Source of the DNA: Bacillus pseudomycoides
GTDB lineage: Bacteria; Bacillota; Bacilli; Bacillales; Bacillaceae_G
DNA length: 64,000 nucleotides
Reading direction: 5' to 3'
Assembly: GCF_002551005.1 (NCBI RefSeq)
Contig: NZ_NVOY01000002.1
Coordinates: forward strand, 24,619 to 88,618
Position numbers and translations under genes: made by a program. This document shows positions 62,893-64,000 of this stretch, piece by piece. Positions within the stretch are counted from its first letter, which is position 1, and each line of letters opens with the position of its first letter. The notes below the pieces were generated by a model, which was not told the DNA's origin, ran no database searches, and was given only the letters and a program-made list of their open reading frames with translations.

Positions 62893-63309
62893 TCATCTTG
62901 GAGGGTAAGTTGCTGGTTGTTGTGTGGGGAAGTAGATGATTTCTCCTGGAAATTCCACATAATCAAGATAAATCATAAGCAGTAAATAACGTTTTCCGGA
63001 CTTAGGTTCACTTAGAATGATATGATCGCGTCCTGCAGCTTCAATGACACCTGTATAGGATTGTGTACCAAGTGTGCTGCCGCGCTCATATGTCATGAAT
63101 ATAGTCGCTGTTTTGCCTTTGTTTAAACGAAGGATATTTTCAATATATGATTGCTCAAGTGGAAGCATCCCTTGAGAAACGGCAAGTTGTGCTTGCGCAG
63201 CTTGTGGCGTTGGCATTTGTTGTCCTTGTTGTCCTGGCTGCGGTTGCATATATCCGCCAGATGGTTGATAAAACCCTCCTCCATAGTATGGGTTTTGTTG
63301 CTGTGCCAT
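62893..63309 (-). CDS. gerQ: Spore coat protein GerQ
   Basis: This 138-aa protein has a Gln/Gly/Pro/Tyr-rich N-terminal tail (QQQNPYYGGGFYQPSGGY), the lysine- and glutamine-rich type of region cross-linked by the coat transglutaminase Tgl in B. subtilis. A folded C-terminal domain follows (LEQSYIENILRLNKGKTATI then EPKSGKRYLLL). GerQ is needed for CwlJ localisation and so for germination. It lies 27 bases after cwlJ in the same direction. Confidence 0.93.
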   Translation of the reverse strand: MAQQQNPYYGGGFYQPSGGYMQPQPGQQGQQMPTPQAAQAQLAVSQGMLPLEQSYIENILRLNKGKTATIFMTYERGSTLGTQSYTGVIEAAGRDHIILSEPKSGKRYLLLMIYLDYVEFPGEIIYFPTQQPATYPPR

Positions 63310-63335
63310 ACGAAATCCCTCCTCTTTTCAGTTCA

Positions 63336-63758
63336 CTAATACACACTTGGACAGTCTCCAGCACTTGGTTGGAAAAAGCAATGGTTTTTAAAGCGACCAG
63401 AGTTTTCTTGATTAAACCAAGTTGGCGGACATTCACCTCCTGGCCTAAAAAACCATAACGAAAAATTAGCGGGCCAGAATCGTTCCCCTTGAATCGTACG
63501 TCTTGCCAGAGCGATATCACTTTCACGGGCACGCTGATAGAAGTAACCTTTTTGTGTAGCCTCAAATCCACCAGGACTTTGAAATACCATTTGACGAAGG
63601 TTTCGGATCTTTTTAAAGTCTAAGCAATTCCCCTTTACGCGATTGACGCCGACATTTCCAACCATCAGCATTCCTTGAGGTCCTTCTCCTTCTGCTTCTG
63701 CCCGCATTAACCTGGCAAGTAGTTTTACATGTTCTTCTGTATAGGGAATAACAGCCAT
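63336..63758 (-). CDS. cwlJ: Spore cortex hydrolase CwlJ
   Basis: This 140-aa cortex-lytic enzyme has the SleB/Hydrolase_2 fold with the catalytic glutamate region LARLMRAEAEGEG near the N terminus and conserved VGNVGVNRV and GGFEATQ blocks, ending in aromatic SLWFFRPGGECPPTWF. CwlJ acts with GerQ in the coat in Ca-DPA-triggered germination. I chose ATG 63758 because AGAGGTG precedes it; the frame extends upstream without a site. A sigma-E promoter lies just upstream. Confidence 0.95.
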   Translation of the reverse strand: MAVIPYTEEHVKLLARLMRAEAEGEGPQGMLMVGNVGVNRVKGNCLDFKKIRNLRQMVFQSPGGFEATQKGYFYQRARESDIALARRTIQGERFWPANFSLWFFRPGGECPPTWFNQENSGRFKNHCFFQPSAGDCPSVY

Positions 63759-63819
63759 CTGTTTCACCTCTTTTATTACTCTGCTAGAGAAAAGGAAGTG
63801 TAGAACAATTACTAATTCA

Positions 63820-63848
63820 TAAGTATGAAAAAAAAGGGGCAGATATGA
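63820..63848 (-). promoter_or_regulatory. Predicted sigma-E promoter of cwlJ-gerQ
   Basis: On the minus strand TCATATC (63842-63848) and CATACTTA (63820-63827) are separated by 14 bases, matching the mother-cell sigma-E consensus (kmATATT and CATACAmT, spacing 14-15). In B. subtilis cwlJ is sigma-E controlled. Confidence 0.75.
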
Positions 63849-63869
63849 CAACCAAACCATGTTTTAATA

Positions 63870-64000
63870 TTTATCCCGCTATTCGTGGGCAGTAATACTC
63901 CCACCTCAAAATTGAGAGAGAATCGTTGTCCAGTTCCAGTGGCTAGAATGTTCGGTGGCTTCGCTTTTTCCTACGAGGTGAAAAACACCTCTACGTCAGA
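63870..64000 (+). repeat. bcr1-like 5' end joined to another repeat, cut by window end
   Basis: TTTATCCCGCTATTCGTGGG and the CAGTAATACTCCCACC segment match bcr1 to about 63914. The sequence then switches to an unrelated ATCGTTGTCCAGTTCCAGTG segment and a GAGGTG-AAAAA-CACCTC hairpin at 63976-63992, running off the window. Confidence 0.6.

Overview
This window is a 64-kb piece of a low-GC Firmicutes chromosome, almost certainly from the Bacillus cereus group. The gene order yybS-gdpP-rplI-dnaB-purA-tRNAs-walRKHIJ-htrC-rlmH matches the conserved block left of the Bacillus replication origin. Late in the window, ung, ywdJ, ywdI, ywdK and gerQ reproduce the Bacillus ywd neighbourhood. Short dispersed repeats bounded by TTTAT that resemble the B. 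cereus-group element bcr1 point to that group specifically. I see no prophage, IS transposase, CRISPR array or rRNA.

Layout. 1-6.1 kb: end of yybS, c-di-AMP phosphodiesterase GdpP, ribosomal protein L9, replicative helicase and PurA behind a PurBox pair. 6.2-6.65 kb: tRNA Lys-Glu-Asp-Phe. 6.7-14.3 kb: the essential WalRK cell-wall two-component operon with its accessory genes, HtrC protease, a CxxH/CxxC protein and RlmH. walK contains a parS site, and the region before rlmH holds a dense DnaA-box cluster. 14.5-34.9 kb: many envelope-polysaccharide genes (a polyprenyl-phosphate sugar transferase with a GT-C membrane transferase, two paralogous GT-C-like membrane proteins, a GT2, a flippase, an O-antigen-ligase-like protein, a GT4 and TagA). 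Mixed among them are MsrAB, an AI-2E-type exporter, an ABC-F ATPase, a thioesterase, a HemAT-type oxygen sensor and a UPF0126 channel-like protein. 35-41.6 kb: niacin transporter, an atypical LytTR regulator next to cstA-ybdD, a second parS, a membrane diguanylate cyclase and PdxK. 41.6-46.5 kb: the most accessory-looking part, with a truncated remnant gene, a secreted protein, a DUF4885-like protein, a ClC transporter and a MaoC-like protein. 46.6-52.5 kb: a SAM riboswitch, metY-metA, then hom-thrC-thrB, together the homoserine, threonine and methionine branch. 52.5-64 kb: YczE-like protein, LacI regulator, SGNH hydrolase with an ABC-2 exporter, ung, DUF3817 protein, HAD phosphatase, NCS2 permease, K+ channel, ywdI, ywdK, and the spore germination pair cwlJ-gerQ.

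The genome-scale signals are the most notable content: two near-perfect parS sites about 31 kb apart, a cluster of five perfect DnaA boxes, and two families of short dispersed repeats. Copies of the TTTAT-bounded family repeatedly sit so that their TTTAT end overlaps the stop codon of a gene. Several functional links (LytTR with CstA, an NiaR-like operator at niaP, cre at hemAT) are inferences and are marked as such.
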